Notes under the pieces: generated by a model | The model's input: the letters and a program-made list of their open reading frames with translations, nothing else | Database searches by the model: none | Told to the model about the DNA's origin: nothing | Translations under genes and position numbers: made by a program | Part shown: positions 46,687 through 55,900 of the stretch, piece after piece | Numbering within the stretch: position 1 is the first letter of the stretch | How the letters are laid out: each line of letters opens with the position of its first letter | From: Chitinophaga pendula | GTDB lineage: Bacteria > Bacteroidota > Bacteroidia > Chitinophagales > Chitinophagaceae | Assembly (NCBI RefSeq): GCF_020386615.1 | Contig: NZ_CP077769.1 | Coordinates: 2,418,001-2,482,000, forward strand | Direction: 5' to 3' | Length of the DNA: 64,000 bases

Positions 46687-48000
46687 CTAGTTAAGTAGTG
46701 CTAAAACCTGGTCCAGATCCTTACTGTAGAGCGTAGGTGACACCTGTACAGGCCGCAATAAAGGCCGCTTCAATTGGGCTAGTTTCTCCAGTAAACCGGC
46801 TGCCGCCAGCGGAGCATTACATTTTTTGAAATCAAGAGATAGCGCCAAGGCTTGCTCCCGAAAACCTGGTTCATTTAATAATCGCTCAATAGCCCTGCGC
46901 GCCTTGGCGACTGTAAGTGCAGGGGGATCAATTCTTAAAGCTACACCCGCCTCTACGGCACGTTGGGCCGCATCAAAATGATCACTGACCTGTGGTAACA
47001 TAAGAAGAGGAAGACCCAATAACAGGGATTCATTCGTCGTATTACCATTCGCCGCACAAATAACAAGGGAAGCTTTACGGAGTAGTGTAGATTGTGGTAC
47101 AAAGTTCCTGATGAGCACATTTTCCGGCACTTCCTCGAACAGAGCAGTGTCTATCTGCCGGGTCACCGCCAGTACGATCTGCCAGGGCGCATTACGGCTG
47201 GCCGCGATGATCTTTTTGAACACGGCAGGCTTACTATGTATCGTGCCCATGGTACAATATATCAGCGGACGCCCGTCCAGCCATTCCCAGGGGAAGTCAA
47301 CATCCGCACCGGCCAGCTCCTTACTTACCGAAGGACCAAGATAATACACCTGCCTGGGCAGGTCTGACCGCTCAAAATCAAATGCCGCCGTCGTGTAGGT
47401 AAAATGAAGATCCCCTACATCTCCAAAGGGCCGGTAAGTAGGGGCAAGCCCTGCCTTAACACGCACGTCATTGATCGGCCCCGTCACCACCCGGGTAAAC
47501 AAGCCGGCAAGTAACAGGATTAATCCGCTTAAGAAACCAGGCCGCTTCTGATAAGAAGCAAATCCAAAGCCATTGGGAAGTAAATCTTTACTGGGAAGTT
47601 GTATGAATGGGTAAGGACAACTGATGGCCAAAGGAATGTTACAGGCTTCCGCCGCAATGATGCCAGGCATAAAAATGACATCCATTACACATACATCCGG
47701 CTGCCATTCCCGTATAAGACTGATGAAATTGGTTGTGTCCTGTTCCAGCTCACTTTTCCATTTCTTACCTTCTTTACGTGCAGCACGTTTGTCATGTGTT
47801 AACTTACTGGTGACAGCAAACAGATTACCGAAAGCATATTTGTCTATAGCAGGTATACCTGCCTTATCCAAACCTTCCTTCATGTCGGGATGGCACGCGT
47901 ACGCGACCGTGTGTCCCATTTTGATAAGTTGCTGAGCGACGGCGATGGTGGGGTTCATGTGCCCCCAATAGGGAACACAACCAAACAAAATGCGTGACAT
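46687..48000 (-). CDS. GT1-type (MGT-like) glycosyltransferase, copy 3
   Basis: A 437-aa paralog and the first gene of the cluster on the minus strand. The start is MSRILFGCVPYWGHMNPTIA. It is the most divergent copy in the donor motif, where ICAANGNTTNESLLLGLPLL replaces the CAGG form of the other two, so two Gly positions become Ala-Asn. DHFDAAQRAVEAGVALRIDP follows as in the others. The acceptor-side half also differs in the region after residue 55 (TSKLTHDKRAARKEGKKWK). A different donor or acceptor from its neighbours is possible. Confidence 0.92.
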   Translation of the reverse strand: MSRILFGCVPYWGHMNPTIAVAQQLIKMGHTVAYACHPDMKEGLDKAGIPAIDKYAFGNLFAVTSKLTHDKRAARKEGKKWKSELEQDTTNFISLIREWQPDVCVMDVIFMPGIIAAEACNIPLAISCPYPFIQLPSKDLLPNGFGFASYQKRPGFLSGLILLLAGLFTRVVTGPINDVRVKAGLAPTYRPFGDVGDLHFTYTTAAFDFERSDLPRQVYYLGPSVSKELAGADVDFPWEWLDGRPLIYCTMGTIHSKPAVFKKIIAASRNAPWQIVLAVTRQIDTALFEEVPENVLIRNFVPQSTLLRKASLVICAANGNTTNESLLLGLPLLMLPQVSDHFDAAQRAVEAGVALRIDPPALTVAKARRAIERLLNEPGFREQALALSLDFKKCNAPLAAAGLLEKLAQLKRPLLRPVQVSPTLYSKDLDQVLALLN

Positions 48001-48096
48001 AGGGGTTAATACCTGGTTATGGCACCACGATATTAGCTAGAAGTACTGTAACACAATTGCAGGCGTATATTGATAACAATCAAGCAATAATATACA

Positions 48097-48128
48097 TTTC
48101 TGCATTTACACATTTTACAGCAACTTTG
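48097..48128 (+). promoter_or_regulatory. Possible promoter of the CDF transporter gene
   Basis: TTTC (48097-48100), 20 bases, then CAACTTTG (48121-48128); each box has one mismatch to TTTG / TAnnTTTG. Transcription would start near 48135, which favours the TTG start at 48156 over a TTG at 48057. Confidence 0.4.
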
Positions 48129-48155
48129 CCTTTTGCAACCACTCAAACCTGCACC

Positions 48156-49160
48156 TTGCTACAAAAAGAGCTACGCGTAATATTTATATCACTGATCGTA
48201 AGTTTGCTGCTTACAGGGGTAAAGTTTGCCGCCTATTTTTTAACCCACTCCGTAGCTATCCTGTCAGACGCCCTCGAATCGATCATTAACGTGGTCGCTG
48301 GCGCCTTTGCCTGCTACAGTATCTACCTGGCTAGTAAGCCCAAAGATGAAAACCATCCCTATGGTCACGGGAAAGTCGAATTCTTCTCCATCGGCTTTGA
48401 AGGGGCCATGATCTTTATCGCAGGTTGCCTGATACTTTTTAAAGCCATCCAGTTTTTTATTACACCTCAGCCGCTGCACGAAATGGGGCAGGGGCTCATA
48501 CTTATCGCAATCACCACCTTGGCCAACCTGTTGCTGGGACTTTTTCTGGTACGCTCCGGCAAGAAGTTACGTTCCATCACCATCTCTGGTAATGGCCAGC
48601 ATATCATGACCGATGTCTATAGCAGCGCCGGACTTATAGCCGCGTTGCTGATAATCCGCTATACCGGATGGGTCTGGATGGATCCCGCAATCTCTTTGCT
48701 GATGGGACTGCTTATCCTGCGGAAAGGATATCAGCTGCTCCGTCGTTCCATCTCCGGCCTGATGGATGAAACAGATATGCAGATGGTAGAACAGGTGATC
48801 GACATTTTGTCAAAGAATCGCCGGAAAAGCTGGATAGATGTACATAACATGCGGGTACAACAATATGGCAACAATTATCACATAGATTGCCATGTCACAT
48901 TACCTTATTATATGGAACTGGTCGATGCCCATGACGAATTAAAGGCCATAGAACACCTGGTCAACCAGGAGATCACCTCCGGCGAAACGGAACTCTTTAT
49001 ACACGCTGACCCTTGCATTCCTTCCTGCTGCCATTACTGCCAGCTGTTTGAATGTCCCGTACGTCAACATACATTTACCGGTAAAATCGATTGGACGAAA
49101 GAAAATGTATTACCCAACAGGAAACATGGGGTAGAAGAAAAATCCTCCGCTACGACATGA
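48156..49160 (+). CDS. Cation diffusion facilitator (CDF) metal transporter
   Basis: A 334-aa inner-membrane metal/proton antiporter, likely exporting zinc or a related divalent ion. The TTG at 48156 (LLQKELRVIFISLIVSLLLT) matches where homologous proteins begin; an upstream TTG at 48057 would add 33 residues and lie before the likely promoter. Six transmembrane helices are visible. Metal-site motifs are HSVAILSDALESIINVVAG in helix 2, HPYGHGKVEFFSIG after helix 2, and GQHIMTDVYSSAGL in helix 5. The cytoplasmic C-terminal domain (WIDVHNMRVQQYGNNYHIDC) is followed by a Cys-rich tail (HADPCIPSCCHYCQLFECP). Convergent with the serine hydrolase gene. Confidence 0.9.
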   Translation: MLQKELRVIFISLIVSLLLTGVKFAAYFLTHSVAILSDALESIINVVAGAFACYSIYLASKPKDENHPYGHGKVEFFSIGFEGAMIFIAGCLILFKAIQFFITPQPLHEMGQGLILIAITTLANLLLGLFLVRSGKKLRSITISGNGQHIMTDVYSSAGLIAALLIIRYTGWVWMDPAISLLMGLLILRKGYQLLRRSISGLMDETDMQMVEQVIDILSKNRRKSWIDVHNMRVQQYGNNYHIDCHVTLPYYMELVDAHDELKAIEHLVNQEITSGETELFIHADPCIPSCCHYCQLFECPVRQHTFTGKIDWTKENVLPNRKHGVEEKSSATT

Positions 49161-49175
49161 CACAGGATCGGATTA

Positions 49176-50384
49176 TTATTCCTCCCCGGCTTCTTCTCCT
49201 GCACCGTGCCCCATAATCTCATGGATAGGCTTTACCGCCTGGTAAATGCCCCTGTTGTACTTGTTACCTAATATAATCAATGTGGAAGAGTCCTGTATAA
49301 AGCGGTAGAATACGGTATTGTTGCCACGCCACCAGCCATTGTGATATACGATCTTAGTGCTGTCAGGATATATCATCAGTCTCCATCCCAATCCATAATT
49401 ACGGATACCAGGCTTTTCATTGCTGTAAGGGGTATACGCCTCTTTTAAAGTTTCCGGCTTCAACAACTTACCTGAATACAGCGCCTGATCCCATTTCAGC
49501 ATATCCTGCACCGTACTGTAAATGCCTTTATCTCCCTCTACACCGTCTAGGTTCGTATCCGGCTCCGCCTGTCCGTTGTACTTGTGACTAACCGTCTGAT
49601 GGGGGCGGGGAGCACGGGTAGGATCATAGACGAACGTATTACCCATACCCAATGGAGCAAAAAAGGTCTGCTCCATAAAAGTAGCATAAGGCTGACCACT
49701 GACCTTTTCAATGATAGCAGCCAGCAGCATATAATTGGTATTACAATATTGGAAATGCGTGCCCGGCTGATGCGCCAGCGGTGGCTTATGAGCAGTCATC
49801 AACCGGATGATCTCCTCATTAGTTAAAAACTGTTTTTTATCCTTGACCAGGCTATCGCAGAAATACAGGTAATTAGGTAACCCGCTCCGGTGGTTCAATA
49901 ACATACGTATAGTGATACCCATATAAGGGAAATCCGGGAAATACTGTTGTATCGTATCGTCCAGCTTCAATTTCTGCTGCTCCATCAGCCATAACGTAGC
50001 CATACCGGTAAAGGTCTTCGACACAGAAGCCAGCTGAAAAGAAGAACTATCAGTAAGCGGCTGCTTGGTTTTGAAGTTTTCCACCCCTTTATATTCTTCA
50101 AAAATAACAACCCCCTTGCGGGCAACCAGTATCGCACCATTAAAACCGGAACGAAGTAGCCTGGTATTATAAAAGGTAGCCAGATCCTGTTGCATCCGCT
50201 TCGTACGTGGATCATTCAGGATAGCAGCTTTTTCTTGGTCGGTGAGCCCTATAGTATATACGCTATCTGTTTTTTTCTTATTGGCGGCCTTTTTTCTGGC
50301 GGCATTACTCTGACAACCGGTGAGTACGGAGAAGGAGATAGCTGATATAGCAAATATACCAGTGATGAATTTCAATCGCTTCAT
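49176..50384 (-). CDS. Serine hydrolase, beta-lactamase/DD-peptidase family, lipoprotein
   Basis: A 402-aa class C beta-lactamase-like (penicillin-binding-protein fold) hydrolase. The lipoprotein signal ends FSVLTGC (Cys about residue 24), followed by a Lys-rich linker. The catalytic SxxK is in FQLASVSKTFTGMA and the YxN motif in FQYCNTNYMLLAAI. The final HxG-type strand appears as IVYHNGWWRGNNTVFYR. This group includes peptidoglycan D-aminopeptidases, esterases and carboxypeptidases; beta-lactam hydrolysis cannot be claimed. It has its own promoter upstream and converges on the CDF gene with 15 bases between stops; no terminator was seen. Confidence 0.92.
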   Translation of the reverse strand: MKRLKFITGIFAISAISFSVLTGCQSNAARKKAANKKKTDSVYTIGLTDQEKAAILNDPRTKRMQQDLATFYNTRLLRSGFNGAILVARKGVVIFEEYKGVENFKTKQPLTDSSSFQLASVSKTFTGMATLWLMEQQKLKLDDTIQQYFPDFPYMGITIRMLLNHRSGLPNYLYFCDSLVKDKKQFLTNEEIIRLMTAHKPPLAHQPGTHFQYCNTNYMLLAAIIEKVSGQPYATFMEQTFFAPLGMGNTFVYDPTRAPRPHQTVSHKYNGQAEPDTNLDGVEGDKGIYSTVQDMLKWDQALYSGKLLKPETLKEAYTPYSNEKPGIRNYGLGWRLMIYPDSTKIVYHNGWWRGNNTVFYRFIQDSSTLIILGNKYNRGIYQAVKPIHEIMGHGAGEEAGEE

Positions 50385-50437
50385 TAACTATTACTGTCTA
50401 CTGAGTTAGTTGCTGATTTCCAAAAATTACAAGGTGC

Positions 50438-50469
50438 TAAATTTATTGTACCACTGACGGTTTAACAAA
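50438..50469 (-). promoter_or_regulatory. Promoter of the serine hydrolase gene
   Basis: On the minus strand TTTG (50466-50469 complement), 20 bases, then TAAATTTA (50438-50445; one mismatch to TAnnTTTG). It lies 53 bases before the ATG. Confidence 0.55.
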
Positions 50470-50588
50470 TAAATAAGCAATATTTAAGCGTTTTTAAGGC
50501 TTTTTTAAGTCATATAACTAAAAAAACTTCAAAAGAAGTCGCAAACTACCCATTATTTTTTGACAAAATCAAATTTGACGCAAGGGTA

Positions 50589-50619
50589 TTTGATTATTGC
50601 TTAACATCTACTAGGTTTG
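50589..50619 (+). promoter_or_regulatory. Promoter of serA, consensus match
   Basis: TTTG (50589-50592), exactly 19 bases, then TAGGTTTG (50612-50619). Both boxes match the Bacteroidota housekeeping consensus fully. It overlaps a GTG at 50619 that could otherwise be mistaken for the start codon. Confidence 0.75.
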
Positions 50620-50684
50620 TGACTTGTTTTTCCCCATCACCACAATTATTAAGCCAATTGACGGTTGATTTTAACAAAGCCCAC

Positions 50685-50708
50685 GCTGTTATCCCACATG
50701 GGAACAGC
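50685..50708 (+). promoter_or_regulatory. Hairpin in the serA leader
   Basis: GCTGTT and CCCA (50685-50696, with a 2-base AT bulge) pair with TGGGAACAGC (50699-50708). It lies in a leader of about 107 bases, 24 bases before the serA ATG, so it could affect ribosome access or be bound by a regulator. There is no T-run after it, so it is not an obvious terminator. Confidence 0.4.
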
Positions 50709-50732
50709 AACAGGAATATAAATAAAACTAAC

Positions 50733-51971
50733 ATGGACCAGCAAAAGATGACAAGTTATCCAAAAGAAAAGATCAGTATTTTATTGTTGGAAAATATCAG
50801 CGACGCCGCTGTAGCTGAATTTACCAATGCCGGTTACACCAATGTTCGGAAGTTGAACGGTGCGCTTGGAGAAGAAGAGCTGATCCGGGAGATTAAGGAT
50901 GTACATTTGCTGGGAATACGATCGAAGACACAGGTTACCCGCAAAGTACTGGAAGCAGCCAATAAATTACAGGCTATCGGGTGTTTTTGTATCGGCACCA
51001 ACCAGGTAGATCTTAAAAGCGCTACCGAATTCGGAGTAGCCGTTTTTAACGCACCATATAGCAACACACGTTCTGTAGCCGAACTCGTGATAGGATTGTC
51101 CATCATGCTTATCCGTCGTATACCCGATAAGAACAAAGCTGCACATGAAGGTATCTGGAGAAAAGAAGCTGCCGGCAGCTTTGAGCTAAGGGGTAAAACG
51201 TTAGGCATTATCGGTTATGGCAATATCGGCAGCCAGGTAAGTGTACTCGCCGAGGGAATGGGCATGGATGTGATCTACTATGATGTAGAAACCAAACTAC
51301 CACTTGGCAATGCATCCCAGGAAAGGAAATTGCACGAACTTCTGGGAAAAGCTGATATCATTTCCCTCCATGTACCGTCCACACCGGCAACTGCCAATAT
51401 GATCAATCAGCAGACCCTGAAGGATGTAAAAAAAGGTGCCATCTTCATTAACTATGCAAGAGGAGAAGTGGTAGACCTGGATGCATTGAAAGCAGCACTC
51501 GAGAGCGGTCAGCTCGCCGGCGCCGCCATAGATGTATTCCCTGTAGAACCAGAAAAAAACGGCGCCGCTTTTACAACGCCACTCCAACAGCTACCCAACG
51601 TAATCCTTACCCCCCATATCGGAGGCAGTACAGAAGAAGCGCAGCACAACATCGGCCTGGATGTAAGCAGTAAAATGCTCAATTACCTGGAGAAAGGTGC
51701 CAGCTTCGGTTCTCATACCATCCCCGCTTTGAGCGTACCGGCTATAGAAAATACACATCGGATACTACATATACACGAAAACGTACCAGGAGTACTTTCC
51801 GAGATCAACACAGCCTTGTCCGGAAAAAAGATCAACGTATTAGGCCAGTATCTTAAAACAAATGACCGTATCGGGTACGTAGTTCTTGATGTAGATATGG
51901 AACTATCACAGGAAGCATTGGCACTGCTCAAAGAGGTCAACCATACCATTAAAACAAGGATATTGTACTAA
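50733..51971 (+). CDS. serA: D-3-phosphoglycerate dehydrogenase
   Basis: A 412-aa NAD-dependent dehydrogenase catalysing the first step of serine synthesis (3-phosphoglycerate to 3-phosphohydroxypyruvate). The ATG at 50733 is used since the promoter ends at 50619; a second ATG at 50748 is also possible. The substrate-binding part (KISILLLENISDAAVAEF, LLGIRSKTQVTRKVLEAA) surrounds a Rossmann domain with GIIGYGNIGSQVS. Catalytic Arg, Glu and His are in INYARGEVVD, VFPVEPEKN and LTPHIGGSTEEAQ. A C-terminal ACT domain (about 340-412: HRILHIHENVPGVLSEINTA) suggests feedback control by serine. Confidence 0.96.
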   Translation: MDQQKMTSYPKEKISILLLENISDAAVAEFTNAGYTNVRKLNGALGEEELIREIKDVHLLGIRSKTQVTRKVLEAANKLQAIGCFCIGTNQVDLKSATEFGVAVFNAPYSNTRSVAELVIGLSIMLIRRIPDKNKAAHEGIWRKEAAGSFELRGKTLGIIGYGNIGSQVSVLAEGMGMDVIYYDVETKLPLGNASQERKLHELLGKADIISLHVPSTPATANMINQQTLKDVKKGAIFINYARGEVVDLDALKAALESGQLAGAAIDVFPVEPEKNGAAFTTPLQQLPNVILTPHIGGSTEEAQHNIGLDVSSKMLNYLEKGASFGSHTIPALSVPAIENTHRILHIHENVPGVLSEINTALSGKKINVLGQYLKTNDRIGYVVLDVDMELSQEALALLKEVNHTIKTRILY

Positions 51972-51994
51972 AACTTTAACTTCAACATTCACAT

Positions 51995-52056
51995 AAAGGT
52001 GAAAAGAGTGTTTGGCTGATTATGAATAGCTTATAAACCCTCTTTTCACCTTTTGC
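51995..52056 (+). terminator. Probable terminator of serA
   Basis: A perfect 14-bp stem (51995-52008 with 52040-52053), a 31-base loop that can itself fold, then a T-rich end (TTTTGCTTTT). It lies 24 bases after the serA stop. Confidence 0.65.
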
Positions 52057-52093
52057 TTTTTATTGGTATTGCTTTTCTTACTAATTTACAGCC

Positions 52094-52462
52094 ATGATGA
52101 AGCGCATTTTACAATTGGAAGAGGTTGGTATGTTGCTGCTGGCCCTGTTCTTATTTCAACAACAAAGCCCATACTCCTGGTGGTTGTTTGCAGCATGTAT
52201 ACTCCTGCCAGACCTGAGCATGTTGGGATATTTGGGAGGGAATAAAGCAGGCGCTTTTTTATACAATCTTTTGCATCATAAAGGCATCGCCATTTTGGTA
52301 TACCTGGCAGGTAACTACCTGGAAAGTGACCCCTTATTATTCGCAGGGCTGATTCTGTTTGCTCATGCAAGTATGGATCGTATTTTCGGCTATGGTCTTA
52401 AACAGCTGACGGGATTCCATGATACACATCTCGGAAAGATCGGGAAAGCCAAGACAGAATAA
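52094..52462 (+). CDS. DUF4260 family membrane protein
   Basis: A 122-aa small inner-membrane protein. Hydrophobic stretches lie at about residues 10-22, 29-45, 62-75 and 80-92. Sequence marks of DUF4260 are visible: LLPDLSMLGYLGGNKAGAFL, YNLLHHKGIAIL and FAHASMDRIFGYGLKQLTGF. Conserved Asp, His and Asp in the membrane region suggest an enzymatic or ion-binding site, but no activity is known to me. It has 38 bases to the next terminator and converges with the next gene. Confidence 0.88.
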   Translation: MMKRILQLEEVGMLLLALFLFQQQSPYSWWLFAACILLPDLSMLGYLGGNKAGAFLYNLLHHKGIAILVYLAGNYLESDPLLFAGLILFAHASMDRIFGYGLKQLTGFHDTHLGKIGKAKTE

Positions 52463-52500
52463 TAGCGTACCCTCAAAAGGGTGTACATAATAACTAATAG

Positions 52501-52526
52501 AAAAAGGGACCGATACGGTCCCTTTT
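52501..52526. terminator. Bidirectional terminator between convergent genes
   Basis: An 11- to 12-bp stem (52502-52512 with 52516-52526), an ATA loop, and T-tracts on both strands. It separates the DUF4260 gene from the minus-strand small gene. Confidence 0.9.
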
Positions 52527-52527
52527 C

Positions 52528-52830
52528 TTATACATGAACTTTTAGTTTCCGGATCATATCCTCTGATATGTCTTCCGCATAAGTACCGTAGGCATGGATC
52601 AGTACCCCCTTGTGCCCGTTTTTGGTGACAATACCATAGACGATCGACTCATCGGCAGGGTCAGTATCACCTTCAAAACGATACGTTTCCAATACTTCAA
52701 AATCTTCAATGCGGGCATTGGCAATAGGATCATTACAAGTGATCTGGTCAAACTGCAAATTAAAATCCACGGTGAAACCTCTCTTCCGAAGATCGGTTAG
52801 TGCAGCCGTAATAGTGTCATATACTTTCAT
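52528..52830 (-). CDS. Conserved small protein (often labelled phosphoribosylpyrophosphate synthetase)
   Basis: A 100-aa cytosolic protein. Residues 1-30 read MKVYDTITAALTDLRKRGFT and onward; later come EDFEVLETYRFEGDTDPADE, SIVYGIVTKNGHKGVLIHAY and GTYAEDISEDMIRKL. This matches a family of about 100 aa that is widespread in Bacteroidota and carries a name taken from an enzyme it does not resemble: it lacks the PRPP-binding loop and is a third of the enzyme's size. Its true role is unknown. A 7-bp inverted repeat (52861-52867 with 52877-52883) lies in its upstream region. Confidence 0.8.
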   Translation of the reverse strand: MKVYDTITAALTDLRKRGFTVDFNLQFDQITCNDPIANARIEDFEVLETYRFEGDTDPADESIVYGIVTKNGHKGVLIHAYGTYAEDISEDMIRKLKVHV

Positions 52831-52937
52831 GAGCTCTGCTTTATTATAAACGCCATATACAAACAGGACACAAACACCTGTTTCCTGCTACAATGAAATT
52901 AAACATTTCTGGCGCGACATAAGTTAAATAGCCGTCA

Positions 52938-52976
52938 TAAAAAAAAGTCCCACACCATAATAGGGTGGGACTTTTT
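52938..52976 (-). terminator. Terminator of the giant repeat-protein gene
   Basis: A 12-bp stem (52942-52953 with 52965-52976), an 11-base loop and a T-tract on the minus strand. It lies 17 bases beyond the stop of the giant gene. Confidence 0.88.
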
Positions 52977-52992
52977 ACTGGCTGGTCTGCCG

Positions 52993-55900
52993 TTATCTTA
53001 TTACGGTCACTTCTCCTTTCAGTACGTGAGGCTCTCCGCCAGGTACTTTCTTGTAAGTAAGCCACCATACATAGGTACCGTTGTCAACCGGGGCTCCTTT
53101 GTATTTACCGTCCCATCCTCTGTGGTCATCGGAGGTCAGGAAGATCAATTCACCCCATCTGTTGAACACACGCAGTTCATAGTTGTACATCGGTCCTCTT
53201 ACTACAGGGCGGAAAATGTCATTCCGGCCATCCCCGTTAGGAGAAAACGCATTCGGCAGCGTCGGTTTTGGCTCACATTTGATGAAGTCTACGGTGATCT
53301 GGTCAGTGCTGCTACCACATTCATTGAATACAGTAACCGCATAGGTGCCAGCTTCTGTTACGGTGAGTGTAGGCCCGGTAGAACCATCACTCCAACGGAT
53401 ACCCGTTACTCCTGGTGCATCTGCGCGCAGTACCAGTTTTTCTCCTTTACACATCACCGTATCCCTTCCGAGGTTAATCACAGGAGCGCCTTCCATCGTC
53501 ACTTTCATACTATCAGTAACAATTCGCTGACAGAAGCGATCCATCACAGCCAGCTTGTACTTGCCGCCTTGTGTGATCTCTTTCACAGGATTGGTATCAC
53601 CATCGTTCCAGAGGTAAGACACCGCATCCGGGTTAGTGCCGTTGAGGGTGAGCTTAGCACCCGGGCACAACTGTCTGTCCGGACCGAGATCTACCTTAAT
53701 AGATGGTTTCATACGTACATGCACGGTATCTCTTACCACACAGTTCTCGCTGCTAACCGATACCCAATAGTTACCCGGTTTGGAAACCACGATGGAATTA
53801 GTGGTTTCACCGGTTTGCCACCTGATACGGCCTCCACTTGCATTCACCGTCAGGATAATGGACTGATCCGGGCAAATAGTCGTATCACGGCTCAAGCTGA
53901 TGTCCGGAGGAGGATTCACGGTCACCTTCACGGTGTCGATCGTAATACAGCCGCTCTTCATCACCTTCACCCAGTACTGTTCCTGTGTACTTACCAATAT
54001 AGATGAATTCGTAGACCCATTGCTCCAGAGGTAGGAGGCGCCAGCTACAAAAGCATCCAGTTTCACAGACTGCCCACGACAGATGGTCGTATCCGGCAGG
54101 TCAACCAGCGGCGTCGGTACCATCGCTACTTTTATCGTATCGGTGGTAGAACAGATACCATTGGTCACTGTCACCCAGTAAGTGCCGGCTTGTGACACCG
54201 GTATACGTTGTGTGGTGGCTCCGGTAGACCAGCGTATATTATAGGCGAAGTTGTTGGCGCCGGCATCCAGTATCAGGCTGTTACCACCGCAGATGGTCGT
54301 ATCCCTGCCCAGGTTCACGACTGGTTTGGCGTTGTATGTAAGTTTGAAGACCACCGTATCGGACACACATCCTGTCACACCATCTTTCACCACAAATGCA
54401 GCTTCGGTAGCACCATTCAGGTTGAAGATATTGGTCTGTTGAGACAGCGGTACCTGTACAGCATTTGCCGGTGTTACACTCACCAGGGTGAAGGTAGGCC
54501 GGTTTACTTTGCTGGCCAGTTGCAATACAAAGGTAGAATTATCAGAACAGTTCACAGGCAGCGCCGGATCTATCTGTGGTTTCGGACAGGGGAGTACCGT
54601 GATCCGTTGTACCCGCTCGTCAGCAATATTACCACAGGCGTCTCTTATGCTCCATCTTCTTACAATGGTGTAGCCGGAACATACATCCTTCACGTAAGGA
54701 TCTTCTGTCATGGTCACCTTTTTAGGGAAGGATGGGTCACAGTTGTCGGTGGCAGTAAGTGCTGGTGCATGAGGTATCAGCTCCCCGCACTTGACAGTCT
54801 GGTCTGCAGGGGCAGGGGCGATGACAGGCCGCGTAGTGTCCTTCACGGTGATCACCTGACGTACTATTGCCTGGTTATTACAATCATCAGTAGCCGTCCA
54901 GGTGCGGATGATCAGGAAGTTATTGGCGCAGGCACCTGGTATTTCCCAGCGTTCTTGTGTACGCACTACCCTGATCTGACTGCCAGGGCTACAATTATCC
55001 ACCGCACTGATGTTGGCCGGCGGAGCAGGAATAGCATCGCAACTTACCGTCGTATCTGCAGGCGGCATTACCGTGAATACTGGTTTAGTGGTGTCCTGCA
55101 CCGTAATGATCTGCTGCAGTGTGGCCAGATTACCACAGGCATCGGTCGCTTTCCAGGTACGGATCAGTCGATAGTTGCGGGCGCAGATACCAGACAGGAA
55201 TTCTTTCGTCTGGCTTGTTTTCACTTCTACACTGCCACTGCAGTTATCCGTAGCGGTCATCACCGGCCATTCCGGTACTTTATCACAATCTACCGTCATA
55301 TTAGGCAGCTGAGGGATAGAGAATACAGGTCGGGTAGTATCCTGCACGGTGATTACCTGTTTAACGGTATTGCTATTTCCACATGGGTCCATAGCAGTCC
55401 AGGTACGAATAATACGATAGTTAGCGGCACACCTGCTTCCTGGTATTTCCTCCCTCACATCTGTAGCGGTCACATTGATCACACCAGGTGTGCAGTTATC
55501 CGTAGCGGTAAGTACCGGGCGCGTAGGTACAGCATCACAGTTCACAGTAGTATCCCTTGGTATTGCTACGTTAAATACAGGTCTGGTGGTATCCTGTACA
55601 TATATTACTTGTGTCGCTTTCACCGTCAGTCCACACTGGTCTGTGAGTGTCCATGTCCTTAGCAAGCGGTAATTATTATCACATGCACCTGGAATGGTTT
55701 CTCTCCTTTCTGCTGCTTTTGCGACGATCGCACCAGGTGTACAGTTGTCTGTACCGGTAATAGTCGGCATAGCCGGTATCTGGTCACAATTCACGGTAGT
55801 ATCCTTCGGTATCCGTACATTAAATACCGGTTTAGTAGTATCCTGTACTGTTATCACCTGGGTTACGGTGGAGTCATTACCACACTTGTCAACGATGGTC

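Noticed and set aside
48057..48155. TTG start for the CDF gene at 48057
   Set aside because: It would add 33 residues not typical of the family and lies upstream of the likely promoter; 48156 is preferred, though not proven.
50619..50732. GTG start for serA giving 38 extra residues
   Set aside because: It overlaps the -7 promoter element, so it cannot be in the transcript; the extra residues do not resemble the family.
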